A stretch of DNA of 64,000 nt from NCBI RefSeq assembly GCF_001644025.1, contig NZ_LUUK01000183.1, positions 1 to 64,000 on the forward strand, in the 5' to 3' direction. The first letter of the stretch is position 1, and every line of letters begins with the position of its first letter. This stretch comes from Methylomonas koyamae. Its GTDB lineage: Bacteria > Pseudomonadota > Gammaproteobacteria > Methylococcales > Methylomonadaceae. Made by a program: the position numbers and the translations under genes. The notes beneath the pieces are model-generated. The model saw nothing but the letters and a program-made list of their open reading frames with translations. It had not been told where the DNA came from and ran no database searches. Shown here in pieces: positions 24,098 to 31,557 of this stretch.

Positions 24098-24694
24098 TCA
24101 TATCGGGGGCCTGCCGGTCCATGAGTGCAATGCGTGCGGTAAGTTGTCCGGGGGAATGCCTCTCAAGGTAAACACCTCACAGAGAAATGCCTCGGCGGTG
24201 TGCAGTGCCTCAAACGCTGCCTGCACGGAAAGAGATTCGTAAGCTGTGATATCGGCCAATCCATGAATTGAAATGCCGGGAATAGAAAGCGTTTCATGGG
24301 AACTTGTGAAGTGCATTAGGTTGTGTCGCAGATTCTTCAACTCGATAAACCGTTGCCCAGCACCTTTATCTAGGGGAAGCCTCTGGCCGAATACAAGTTT
24401 TGGCCAATTTTTTATCTTTCTGTCGAGGCCGCATTGCGTACGAGCTAACTCTTCGGAAATTTCCTGAGCGGCGTGAGCATAGGCCGGCTCACTGATTAGG
24501 ACGCGAAAGTAGACGTTGAAAAATACCTCGACACATTGAACTGCCAGGATGACGCAGAGTGCTGCGTCTTGACGAAGCGCCGACTCATCTTTCGCGGCGT
24601 GCGCTTCTGCGACACGCGCGCAGAGTCGACGCAGGGCTTGGAACAGCTCCCACACCATGCGATTTGGGGATGACAGTGTGCGATCCGTGGTCAT
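24098..24694 (-). CDS. Hypothetical protein, candidate HEPN domain
   Basis: 198 residues, almost entirely helical. Near residue 125 it has Leu-Arg-His-Asn-Leu-Met-His-Phe, an R-x4-H motif in a helix after a Leu-Lys-Asn segment, as in HEPN ribonuclease domains found in toxin, abortive-infection and defence proteins. Other HEPN landmarks are not clear enough for a firm call. It starts at 24694, abutting an attC-like element, and belongs to the leftward cassette-like row. A nuclease role is an inference. Confidence 0.5.
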   Translation of the reverse strand: MTTDRTLSSPNRMVWELFQALRRLCARVAEAHAAKDESALRQDAALCVILAVQCVEVFFNVYFRVLISEPAYAHAAQEISEELARTQCGLDRKIKNWPKLVFGQRLPLDKGAGQRFIELKNLRHNLMHFTSSHETLSIPGISIHGLADITAYESLSVQAAFEALHTAEAFLCEVFTLRGIPPDNLPHALHSWTGRPPI

Positions 24695-24757
24695 TAGCGT
24701 GGAAGTGAGCGGCCCGCGCGGCTTTTCACGCAGTCCCTCTCAACTGACGGGTTAGGC
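24694..24757 (-). repeat. attC-like site A (best candidate)
   Basis: On the minus strand the element begins with GCCTAAC (RYYYAAC consensus), followed by CCGTCAGTTGAGAGGGA and, after a GC-rich centre, GCCGCTCACTTCC, whose arms are complementary with an extra unpaired base, as in integron attC sites. The 3' end reads ACGCTAATG where GTTRRRY is expected, so that box is mutated. The plus strand therefore ends with the typical GACGGGTTAGGC. Confidence 0.5.
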
Positions 24758-24776
24758 TCTACTCGGTGAGAGCGAT

Positions 24777-25118
24777 CTACTGTGTCCAATGGTTATGAAC
24801 CTCGGTAACCTGATTTGCCCAAAATGTAAGCCGAGAAATCTGTTCGCGGCCGCCGTTGTAACGGCCAAACTCCTGAGCAATGGCAAAGAATCCCTCACCT
24901 GGATTGTTGTCATTTCCGCGGTGAACAATAAGAGCGGTCAGCATTGGCCTTCCTTCTGCGTGTTCATGAACCGCAATCTCGCCTAGCAATCTGGCGATTT
25001 CATCACGATCTTCGTCTCTATCCATAGATAAGCCGACTAATGGCGATACGTCGCTGTAGGTGGCTAGTTGTCTTGCTCTTGCAAGCCGCACAAGCTCGTC
25101 GTAAAGGGTTTGGTTCAT
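24777..25118 (-). CDS. Hypothetical cassette-type protein
   Basis: 113 residues. The N-terminal half is helical (Leu-Tyr-Asp-Glu-Leu-Val-Arg-Leu-Ala-Arg-Ala-Arg), then a Gly-rich segment Val-His-Arg-Gly-Asn-Asp-Asn-Asn-Pro-Gly-Glu-Gly-Phe-Phe. No family name is certain; I associate similar proteins with accessory regions. It is the most upstream gene of the leftward row and is followed by the best attC-like site. Confidence 0.55.
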   Translation of the reverse strand: MNQTLYDELVRLARARQLATYSDVSPLVGLSMDRDEDRDEIARLLGEIAVHEHAEGRPMLTALIVHRGNDNNPGEGFFAIAQEFGRYNGGREQISRLTFWANQVTEVHNHWTQ

Positions 25119-25424
25119 GGTTTTCTTTCTTTTACCTAATTAGTAATTAAACAGCTTCCGTATACCATTCGGCAATCAAAACTAATGACCGGTAACGGGC
25201 TGTAGGCATCATTGAATCACTGGATCGACCGATTGCAGCCGGGCTAGTGTTCGCTGCCAGTTTATTCGATTTTACTCCCAATAACACCATTGCCATGCCG
25301 GATAAATCCGCAGGATTGAATTGTAAGGTGCCGCCTTCCTTGGCGGCTTTTGTTAACGCATTTCTCCGAACACGTTAAACCGGGTATTCCGGGTAATCGA
25401 GTGCCTGCTACGTGGCTCCGGTCC
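25119..25424. other. Intergenic region with T-rich hairpin
   Basis: No gene seen. GCCGCC...GGCGGC followed by TTTTGTT around 25331-25353 looks like a rightward terminator remnant. No integron integrase or attI site is visible upstream of the small-gene row. Confidence 0.4.
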
Positions 25425-25525
25425 TATTGATCACGGTTATTCCGTTTAAGCTGAGCTCGGCTAAGCCCAGGCGGTGTGCCCTTCGACAGGCTCAGGGCGA
25501 ACGGTATTTGAAGGCCCGGTTAATA
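25425..25525. repeat. MITE-like CTTCGACAGGCTC repeat, copy 1
   Basis: About 101 bp, ends TATTGATC.../...GGTTAATA in inverse relation, with the core CCTTCGACAGGCTCAGG and the CCGTTyr.../...CGAACGG inner arms. It lies three bases before the stop codon of hmuV. Four more copies occur between 28.3 and 34.2 kb. Confidence 0.8.
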
Positions 25526-25527
25526 AC

Positions 25528-26343
25528 TCATTGCTCCTGAACGCCCGGCGCTACTTGCCGCCGCGGAATCACCAACGGCGCGTCCGGGTTTTGCGGATGA
25601 CGGCTGATGCTGACCGGGTAGGCGAATACTTGCCGGATCAGCTCGCTGTTCAGGGTTTGCGCCGGCGTGCCGATGGCGGCCAGCCGGCCTTGATGCAATA
25701 GCGCGATGCGGTCGGCGTACAGCGCGGCTAGGTTCAGGTCGTGCAACACCGCCAACACCCCGGCGTGTTGTTCATCGGCGAAGCGGCGGGCGATGGCCAG
25801 CACCGCGTGCTGATGGGCCAGGTCCAGCGCCGAGGTGGGTTCGTCCAGCAACAAATAGCGATGCAGCGGGTCTTGCGGTTCCCAGATTTGCGCCAGCACC
25901 CGCGCCAGTTGCACTCGTTGGCGTTCGCCGCCGGACAGCGTGGTGTAGATGCGCTCGGCCAGATGGCCGGTATCGGTCATCGCCAGCGCGTGTTCGGCGA
26001 TGGCCCGGTTTCGCGCGGCGCTGTGGGTTTTGCGTTGCGGGCTGCGGCCCATCAAGGCCACGTCGCGCACCGTGAAGCGGAATGCCAGTCCGGCGCTTTG
26101 CGGCAACACGCCGCGCAGCAATGCCGCCTGTTGCGGCGGCCATTCCGCCAGCAGCCGGCCGTTCATCGTCACTTGGCCGGCGAACGGCGCCAGTTCGCCG
26201 CTGATGGCCCGCAGCAGGCTGGATTTGCCGGCGCCGTTCGGGCCGGCCACGGCCAGTACTTCGCCGGGGCGCAGTGTCAGCGTCACGCCATCTAGCAAGG
26301 TTTTCGCGCCGACGCGCAGGCTCAGGTCTATGGCTTGCAACAT
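25528..26343 (-). CDS. hmuV: Heme ABC transporter ATP-binding protein
   Basis: 271 residues. Walker A Gly-Pro-Asn-Gly-Ala-Gly-Lys-Ser (34-41), signature Leu-Ser-Gly-Gly-Glu-Arg-Gln, Walker B Leu-Leu-Leu-Asp-Glu-Pro-Thr and the switch His in Val-Leu-His-Asp-Leu-Asn are all intact. It matches the HmuV/FecE type of iron-complex importers and powers heme uptake across the inner membrane. Starts one base after hmuU ends, last gene of the heme operon. Confidence 0.95.
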   Translation of the reverse strand: MLQAIDLSLRVGAKTLLDGVTLTLRPGEVLAVAGPNGAGKSSLLRAISGELAPFAGQVTMNGRLLAEWPPQQAALLRGVLPQSAGLAFRFTVRDVALMGRSPQRKTHSAARNRAIAEHALAMTDTGHLAERIYTTLSGGERQRVQLARVLAQIWEPQDPLHRYLLLDEPTSALDLAHQHAVLAIARRFADEQHAGVLAVLHDLNLAALYADRIALLHQGRLAAIGTPAQTLNSELIRQVFAYPVSISRHPQNPDAPLVIPRRQVAPGVQEQ

Positions 26344-26344
26344 G

Positions 26345-27439
26345 TCAATGGCCCATCAGTTTTTGCCGGAACAGCAGCCACAGAAAAAACGGACTGCCGA
26401 GCAGGCCGGTGACGATGCCGATCGGGATTTCGGCCGGCGCCGCCAAACTGCGGGCCAGGTAGTCGGCGCAGATCAACAATAAGGCGCCGAGCAGCGCCGA
26501 CGCGGGCAATAGCCAGCGGTGGTCCGGCCCTAGGGCCAGTCGCAATAGATGCGGCACCACCAGACCGACGAAGCCGATCACGCCGGACAATGCCACCGCC
26601 GCGCCGACGCCGAGCGCAACCAAGGCCACCACGCCGGTTTTGATGCGTTCGACCGGAAATCCCAGATGGCCGGCTTCGGCTTCACCGAGCAGCAAGGCGT
26701 TCAAGGCATCGGCCAGCCACGGCAACAGCAGCAAATTGGCCAGTAAAAACGGCGCACCGATGGCGACGCCGTCCCAGCCGGCACCGTTAAGGCTGCCCAG
26801 GCTCCAGAAGGTCAAGCTGCGCAACTGGTCGTCGTCGGCCAGATAGACCAGCAAGCCGGTGGCCGAGCCGGCCAGCGCGTTGATGGCGATGCCGGACAGC
26901 AACAGCGAGGCTACGTCCAGCCGCTCGCCGCTGTCGGCCAGCCGGTACACCAGCCAACTGACCGCAAAGCCGCCAACTATGGCCGCGACCGGCAATAAAT
27001 AGGCGCCGAATGCGCCGGCCACGGCGCCGAACAGACTGTCGCGCAACACGATGACCGCCACCGCGGCCAGCGCCGCGCCGCTGGAAACGCCGATCAAGGC
27101 CGGATCGGCCAGCGGATTGCGGAATAAACCCTGCATCGCCGCGCCGGACGCCGCCAAGGCTCCCCCGACCAGCAATCCCAACACCAGGCGCGGCGCGCGA
27201 ATCACCAACAGCACCGCTTGCTGGTCGGTGCCGAACGGCCAGGGCAGGGCGATACCGAAGCGGTCGGCGACGATGGCGACGGCCTGGCCGGCCGAGATGG
27301 CGACCGCGCCGCTGCCCAGCGCGGCCAAGGCGGCGACGGCCAGCAGCAATGCCAGCAGCCAGCACAGGCCGGCGCGGCTCAAGCTCGGTTTTAGCCGAAG
27401 ACGCGGTCCGGCCGTCGCCATCACGGCATGGACGGTCAT
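26345..27439 (-). CDS. hmuU: Heme ABC transporter permease
   Basis: 364 residues with about ten membrane segments in the FecCD/BtuC fold. Arg-Ala-Pro-Arg-Leu near residue 80, Gly-Ala-Ala-Met-Gln-Gly-Leu-Phe-Arg-Asn-Pro-Leu-Ala-Asp-Pro and Gly-x-Ile-Gly-Phe-Val-Gly-Leu-Val-Val-Pro-His are the family motifs. It starts inside the hmuT stop (ATGA overlap), so the two are coupled. Forms the heme channel with HmuV. Confidence 0.95.
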   Translation of the reverse strand: MTVHAVMATAGPRLRLKPSLSRAGLCWLLALLLAVAALAALGSGAVAISAGQAVAIVADRFGIALPWPFGTDQQAVLLVIRAPRLVLGLLVGGALAASGAAMQGLFRNPLADPALIGVSSGAALAAVAVIVLRDSLFGAVAGAFGAYLLPVAAIVGGFAVSWLVYRLADSGERLDVASLLLSGIAINALAGSATGLLVYLADDDQLRSLTFWSLGSLNGAGWDGVAIGAPFLLANLLLLPWLADALNALLLGEAEAGHLGFPVERIKTGVVALVALGVGAAVALSGVIGFVGLVVPHLLRLALGPDHRWLLPASALLGALLLICADYLARSLAAPAEIPIGIVTGLLGSPFFLWLLFRQKLMGH

Positions 27440-28479
27440 CGGCCTGCCCCTACGTCGGCGGCAACTGCCGGTTCGCCGTGCAGCCGTTTGGCTAGTTCCA
27501 GCACGGCCTGGCCGCTGTGCAAGCCAAAGCCGAGCAAGGCCAGGGTATCGACGATAAAGACTTTACGTTGTTGGCCGGCCGGCGTTTGGGCGATGCCGGG
27601 TTGTCGGTAGAACGCCTCCAGGCCGCCGATGGCGTTGGCGGCCACATCGGTTAGTAGAATCACGTCCGGCGCGGCGGCGACCATCGCCTCGGTGCCTATC
27701 GGTTTGTTGCCTTGCAGTTCGCCGGCGGCGTTGATGGCGCCGGCCAGCGTTAACACCGCGTCGGCGGCGGTGCCGCGCCCTGAAGCCAGCGGCGCGCCGT
27801 GAGCCACCGCCATTAAAAACAGCACCTTGGGTTGCTCGACGCGTTGCGCGCGCCACTGTGCCAATCGGTCGAAGTCGGCTTGCACCTGGCCGGCCAGTGC
27901 CCGACCTTGCTCGGGCTTATCCAGCAAGGCGGCGATCGCGCCGATTTTGGCGGTGATGCCGGCGGCGGAATAGTCCTCGGCTAGCGTTTGAATTTGCACG
28001 CCGGCCGCGCGCAATTGCTCCAGCACCGCCGGCGGGCCGGCGTGGGCGCTGGCCAGCACCAGGTCCGGGTTTAGCGACAACACGCCTTCGGCCGACAGCG
28101 TGCGCATGTAGCCGACTTGCGGCAGCGCCTGGGCGGCGGCCGGGATCAGGCTGGTGGTGTCGACGCCGACCAGACGCTCCGCGCCGTCTAGGGCGTAGAC
28201 GATTTCGGTCAGCGCGCCGCCGACCGAGACGATGCGGCTCGGCACGGTGGCGTCGGCCGGCGCGGCGGCGGTTAGCCAAAAGAGGGCCGCGCAGGCGGCT
28301 CGCGCAAGTTTATGGCTTATTGATCCGGCCCTTAAGTGTGTGAACCGTTCGTGCTGATTTGGTAGAAGTACAAGCCGCCTTTCGACAGGCTCAAGGCGAA
28401 CGGATATTAAAACTTCACTAGGCCGGATCAATAGGGATGTAGTCTGTTTCATGTTGGGTTTTTCGTTTGATTCATTCAT
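27436..28479 (-). CDS. hmuT: Hemin-binding periplasmic protein, 5' end altered by a repeat
   Basis: 347 residues in the long reading; Met10 (28452) is another start. Residues about 75-340 form the class III periplasmic binding fold of HmuT (Ile-Val-Ser-Val-Gly-Gly-Ala-Leu-Thr-Glu-Ile; Gly-Val-Asp-Thr-Thr-Ser; Leu-Val-Leu-Ala-Ser). It delivers heme to HmuUV. The hydrophobic core of the signal peptide (about 58-77) is preceded by roughly 40 residues encoded by a MITE-like repeat (28318-28433), so the n-region is abnormally long. Export may be impaired unless an internal non-ATG start is used. Function otherwise as for the family. Confidence 0.88.
   Translation of the reverse strand: MNESNEKPNMKQTTSLLIRPSEVLISVRLEPVERRLVLLPNQHERFTHLRAGSISHKLARAACAALFWLTAAAPADATVPSRIVSVGGALTEIVYALDGAERLVGVDTTSLIPAAAQALPQVGYMRTLSAEGVLSLNPDLVLASAHAGPPAVLEQLRAAGVQIQTLAEDYSAAGITAKIGAIAALLDKPEQGRALAGQVQADFDRLAQWRAQRVEQPKVLFLMAVAHGAPLASGRGTAADAVLTLAGAINAAGELQGNKPIGTEAMVAAAPDVILLTDVAANAIGGLEAFYRQPGIAQTPAGQQRKVFIVDTLALLGFGLHSGQAVLELAKRLHGEPAVAADVGAGR
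28318..28433. repeat. MITE-like repeat, copy 2 (inside hmuT 5' end)
   Basis: 116 bp bounded by perfect 13-bp inverted repeats TATTGATCCGGCC and GGCCGGATCAATA, with the CTTTCGACAGGCTCAAGG core. It encodes about residues 16-54 of the long HmuT reading. Confidence 0.85.
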
Positions 28480-28485
28480 TAGGCC

Positions 28486-28589
28486 CTATTTATCCCTGGT
28501 GCTCCGTTCGGGCTGGGTTCGTCGAAGCTCGAGGTAGTTCGCCCTTCGACAGGCTCAGGACGAACGGTATTTAATGGCAGGATTGATAG
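28486..28589. repeat. MITE-like repeat, copy 3 (between hugZ and hmuT)
   Basis: About 104 bp from CTATTTATCC to GGATTGATAG, containing CTCCGTTCGGGCTGGGTTCGT and the CTTCGACAGGCTCAGG core with the outer CGAACGG arm. It fills most of the hugZ-hmuT spacer, only 53 bp from copy 2. Confidence 0.8.
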
Positions 28590-28620
28590 GCTGCCTCGCT
28601 CGCGGCTAAAGTCGCTCCGC

Positions 28621-29157
28621 CTATGCCGGCGCTTCGGCCGGTTCGCGGGTCTGGTGGCCGACGTCGTTGACGTGGCGGATTTGCGCCAAGTCGTCGCCTT
28701 CAATCGCGAACGCCTTGGCGAAACCTTGCACGAAACTGCCGCGTTGCGGCCGTATCCGGAACAAATGAAAGTCCTGCATTTTTCGTAATTGGCGGATGAA
28801 GGCGCCGAATTTTTCCTCGAACAGACTCATCAGGTATTCGAAGGATGCGGTATCGCGGTCGATTTCGGCGGCGGCGCAGTGGTAGGTCACGCGCTGGCGG
28901 GCGAACAAGTGCGCGGCCTTGGTTTCGTCTTCGACGAACAGCAGACAGACCTTGCCGTTGTCGAGCAGGTTACGGGTATGGGCGGATAGTTCGCTGACGT
29001 AAATGTAGTAGTCGCCGTCGTGGCGCACGTAGGCGGCGTAACTGGCTTCCGGTTCGCCGGCGGCGCCGACGGTCGCCATCAGCACCGAGTCGAAGCTTTG
29101 CGGCAGGGCTTGACAGGCGGCGCGGACTTGGTCGAGATCGATGTTTGGGTGGTTCAT
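28621..29157 (-). CDS. hugZ: HugZ/HutZ family heme utilisation protein
   Basis: 178 residues with the FMN-binding split-barrel (pyridoxamine-phosphate-oxidase-like) fold used by HugZ/HutZ: Val-Leu-Met-Ala-Thr-Val, Tyr-Ala-Ala-Tyr-Val, Tyr-Tyr-Ile-Tyr-Val-Ser-Glu-Leu-Ser-Ala-His-Thr and a C-terminal Phe-Arg-Ile-Arg-Pro-Gln-Arg-Gly-Ser-Phe-Val. Family members bind and degrade heme to release iron in the cytoplasm. Lies between hmuS and hmuT. Confidence 0.88.
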   Translation of the reverse strand: MNHPNIDLDQVRAACQALPQSFDSVLMATVGAAGEPEASYAAYVRHDGDYYIYVSELSAHTRNLLDNGKVCLLFVEDETKAAHLFARQRVTYHCAAAEIDRDTASFEYLMSLFEEKFGAFIRQLRKMQDFHLFRIRPQRGSFVQGFAKAFAIEGDDLAQIRHVNDVGHQTREPAEAPA

Positions 29158-29196
29158 GATAAAAGTTCTCCGGGAAAAAATGACAAAGTGGTCGGG

Positions 29197-30342
29197 CTAG
29201 ACCTGGGTTGGTCTTGGGGATGCCGAGCGCTGTAGTGCCGCCAGGAAGTCGCGCCACGGCGGACTCTCGCCGGCGTCTTCGTCGAATTCGCCGCATAGCG
29301 CCGCGACGGTTCGGCCGGCGCCGTCGCGCAGCAGCAGGCCGCTAAAGCGTTGGTGGCGGAAGGCTAGTTCGGCGATCGCCAAGTGATCGATGGCGGTCTC
29401 GTTTAAATGCAGATTGAACTGGGGATCGAGGATGTTGAACCAGGGACCGGTAATCCGCAGGTTTTGCACCGGGCCGGCATGGACTTGCAACGCGGCGCGG
29501 CTGGCGGTCAGGATGTGGATAGGCAGCAAGGCTTGCGCCAGTTGACCGACGAAATCCCGAAACAGCCCGGCCGGCAGGCACGCGGCCGCTTGCCGGGTTT
29601 CGGCGTGGCGCCACAATGCGGTCCAGCGCTGCCATTGGGCCGGCAACTCCGGCTGCGGGTTTAGCCACGGCGCGCCGGGCGCGGTGGCGGGCAGTTCCAG
29701 CCGTGCCGACTGATCGGCGGCGCGAAAGCGCTCGACTAAATCCCGATAGGCTTCGATATTCGCGCCTTGGTTTATGACCCCGGCCCGATTGCTCGAGGGC
29801 ATTCCGTTCGGGCTCGGTTCGTCTAAGCCCGAGGTCGTTCGTCCTTCGACAGGCTCGGGGCGAACGGTCTTTAAGGGTTGGGATAATAGATATATCTTGT
29901 GGACGGCTTCGCCGTCGGCACCGAAGAATTGCAGACTGCGGCGCGGGCCGTCGGCCGACGCTTCGCTGACCGCGTAAGCGCAATACCAGTCGCTTAGCGC
30001 CAGACACAGGTCGATGCGGCGGCCGGCGACGATCGCCAGCCGGCCGTGGACTTGCGGCCGAGCGTATTCGCCGGTTTTTTCGTGGACGGCGGCGGCGTTG
30101 CGGGTCAGCGCCATCACCGGTCCCAGTGCGGCGACGCCGCTCAGCAGCGCCGGCCAGTCGCCGGCTTGCAGCCGGATGACGTTGTCGCCGCAGCCCGAGG
30201 CCAACAGTTCCGCTTCGCTGACGCCCAGCGTGGCGGCCGCGTCGCGTATCCGCAGATGCGGCCGGCAGCTTAGCAATTCGCGCCATGCGGCTTTTAAGGT
30301 GTCCGGCGCGGTGGCGTCTTGGGTCAATTGAATGTTTAGCAT
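29197..30342 (-). CDS. hmuS: Hemin-degrading factor HmuS/HemS with in-frame repeat insert
   Basis: 381 residues; start at 30342 chosen for TAGGAG upstream. Two tandem ChuX/HemS-type halves are visible (about 15-190 and 195-375), with Val-His-Lys-Ile-Tyr-Leu near 145 and Phe-Asn-Leu-His-Leu-Asn-Glu in the second half. The protein handles or degrades heme in the cytoplasm. A MITE-like repeat (29771-29889) encodes roughly residues 152-190, including the tell-tale VRPEPVEGR, and adds about 40 residues to a protein that is usually near 340. The frame stays open across the insert, so a full protein is still made, but the linker between strands is altered. Activity is uncertain. Confidence 0.88.
   Translation of the reverse strand: MLNIQLTQDATAPDTLKAAWRELLSCRPHLRIRDAAATLGVSEAELLASGCGDNVIRLQAGDWPALLSGVAALGPVMALTRNAAAVHEKTGEYARPQVHGRLAIVAGRRIDLCLALSDWYCAYAVSEASADGPRRSLQFFGADGEAVHKIYLLSQPLKTVRPEPVEGRTTSGLDEPSPNGMPSSNRAGVINQGANIEAYRDLVERFRAADQSARLELPATAPGAPWLNPQPELPAQWQRWTALWRHAETRQAAACLPAGLFRDFVGQLAQALLPIHILTASRAALQVHAGPVQNLRITGPWFNILDPQFNLHLNETAIDHLAIAELAFRHQRFSGLLLRDGAGRTVAALCGEFDEDAGESPPWRDFLAALQRSASPRPTQV
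29771..29889. repeat. MITE-like repeat, copy 4 (inside hmuS)
   Basis: About 119 bp with TTCCGTTCGGGCTCGGTTCGT, the CTTCGACAGGCTCGGGG core and CGAACGG; the outer ends TTTATGACCC and GGGATAATA are imperfect inverses. No stop codon is introduced in the hmuS frame. Confidence 0.82.
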
Positions 30343-30413
30343 AGCGAATCTCCTACAGGTCGAGGAAGGGGCCGCCTTGCGCGGCGGGGGGCTCGCGCAA
30401 GGCGGCGGTCGCA

Positions 30414-31151
30414 TCAAGCGGCCAGGGAGTTACGGCGGTTCGCGTAGAGCAGCGACATCAGACCGGTACCGAACATCCAAACCGCCGCCGGCAACGGCAC
30501 GTTGGAAATCGGTCCGCCCGAGGTAGTCAGCGGACCGATGTCGATTGCCACTTGGCCCAGGCTCAGGCTGGGTTCGGCGCTGCCGAACGTGAATTGATAG
30601 CTGGCCGCCGCGGTCGGCAGATCCCAAAAGGCCAGATACTGCACCAGCGCGACCGCGCCGAACGAGCTGTCGTAGGCCGGATCGTAGTAGGTCTGCGCGG
30701 TATAGGTCGGCGCCTCGCCGTTGAGCAGAATGTTGGAGTAATTGGCTTCGACGCCCCAGGTTTCGAATTGCAGCACCGCGCGGGTGGCGCCGGAAGTACT
30801 GCCGCTCAGCGAGGCGACGAAGTTTTCGACGACGCTGAAGCTGTACAGATTGCCCGAGCCGGCCACGAAGGTGCCGCTGTTCCAGGCCAGATTGGCATTG
30901 CTGGTGCCGGCGCTGCCGACGTCCGGCGCGGCGGTGCGAGTGCCGGGGTAGGAACTGTCGACGAAGGTGTCCCACTCCGCGTAGAGCGTGCCGGTGTCGC
31001 CGCGATCCCAACCGCCCCAAGCGGCTTCGCTCGGGGTGTCGAAGCCGTAGCCGGCCGCGTAGGGATCGGGATTGTTGGTGTAATCGGCGTTGGCGATGCC
31101 GGCAACGGCCAGCAGGCTGGCGATCAGGGTCGATTGATGCAAGTGTTTCAT
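30414..31151 (-). CDS. VPLPA-CTERM secreted protein of the heme operon
   Basis: 245 residues from 31151 (Met-Lys-His-Leu-His-Gln); signal peptide to about residue 23 (Ala-Asn-Ala). The body is beta-rich with many Tyr and Trp (Tyr-Thr-Asn-Asn-Pro-Asp-Pro-Tyr-Ala-Ala-Gly-Tyr near the mature N-terminus). The C-terminus V-P-L-P-A-A-V-W-M-F, hydrophobic helix and R-R-N is an exosortase sorting signal. It sits between the receptor/small-protein genes and hmuS, so it is probably induced by iron starvation. A surface hemophore or heme-binding role is a reasonable guess; no known hemophore sequence is evident. Confidence 0.8.
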   Translation of the reverse strand: MKHLHQSTLIASLLAVAGIANADYTNNPDPYAAGYGFDTPSEAAWGGWDRGDTGTLYAEWDTFVDSSYPGTRTAAPDVGSAGTSNANLAWNSGTFVAGSGNLYSFSVVENFVASLSGSTSGATRAVLQFETWGVEANYSNILLNGEAPTYTAQTYYDPAYDSSFGAVALVQYLAFWDLPTAAASYQFTFGSAEPSLSLGQVAIDIGPLTTSGGPISNVPLPAAVWMFGTGLMSLLYANRRNSLAA

Positions 31152-31297
31152 GGGTAATGTCCTTTGAATGAATGTGAACGCAGCTCTTCGCCAGGAAGAC
31201 GGTGCGCGGGTATTGCCGAATATACGATCCGCCGCTTCGGCCCCGAGCCGGCGATCCACGATGGCTGACGCCATCGGCGGTGGCGGATGGAAAAAAC

Positions 31298-31546
31298 TCA
31301 TGAGGTTTCGTCCAGGCCAGCCCGCTCGCGCGGCGGCGCGGCGAGTTCCGTCGGCGGCCGGTAGCGGGACTGGAAATCCACGACGTAGCGGTATTGCTTG
31401 CCGCAATGAATGATGACTTCCTTCTGGCCGCGCTTGAGCAGGCGCATTTCCACGCGCAGTTCGCCGAAGCCGTCGTGGTGCAACAGTTCGTCGAACAAGG
31501 CTTCCAGTTGTTTTTTCGGGCCGTTGGCCCGGTGGCTATGATTCAT
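31298..31546 (-). CDS. Small conserved-looking protein of the heme operon
   Basis: 82 residues, start 11 bp after the receptor stop. Residues 8-60 look structured: Leu-Phe-Asp-Glu-Leu-Leu-His-His-Asp-Gly-Phe-Gly-Glu-Leu-Arg-Val-Glu-Met, then Lys-Glu-Val-Ile-Ile-His-Cys-Gly-Lys-Gln-Tyr-Arg-Tyr-Val-Val. The tail is Pro/Arg-rich. Cys48 with neighbouring His could bind metal or heme, but this is a guess. No signal peptide. I do not know the family. Confidence 0.6.
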   Translation of the reverse strand: MNHSHRANGPKKQLEALFDELLHHDGFGELRVEMRLLKRGQKEVIIHCGKQYRYVVDFQSRYRPPTELAAPPRERAGLDETS

Positions 31547-31557
31547 CGTGGTTCTCT

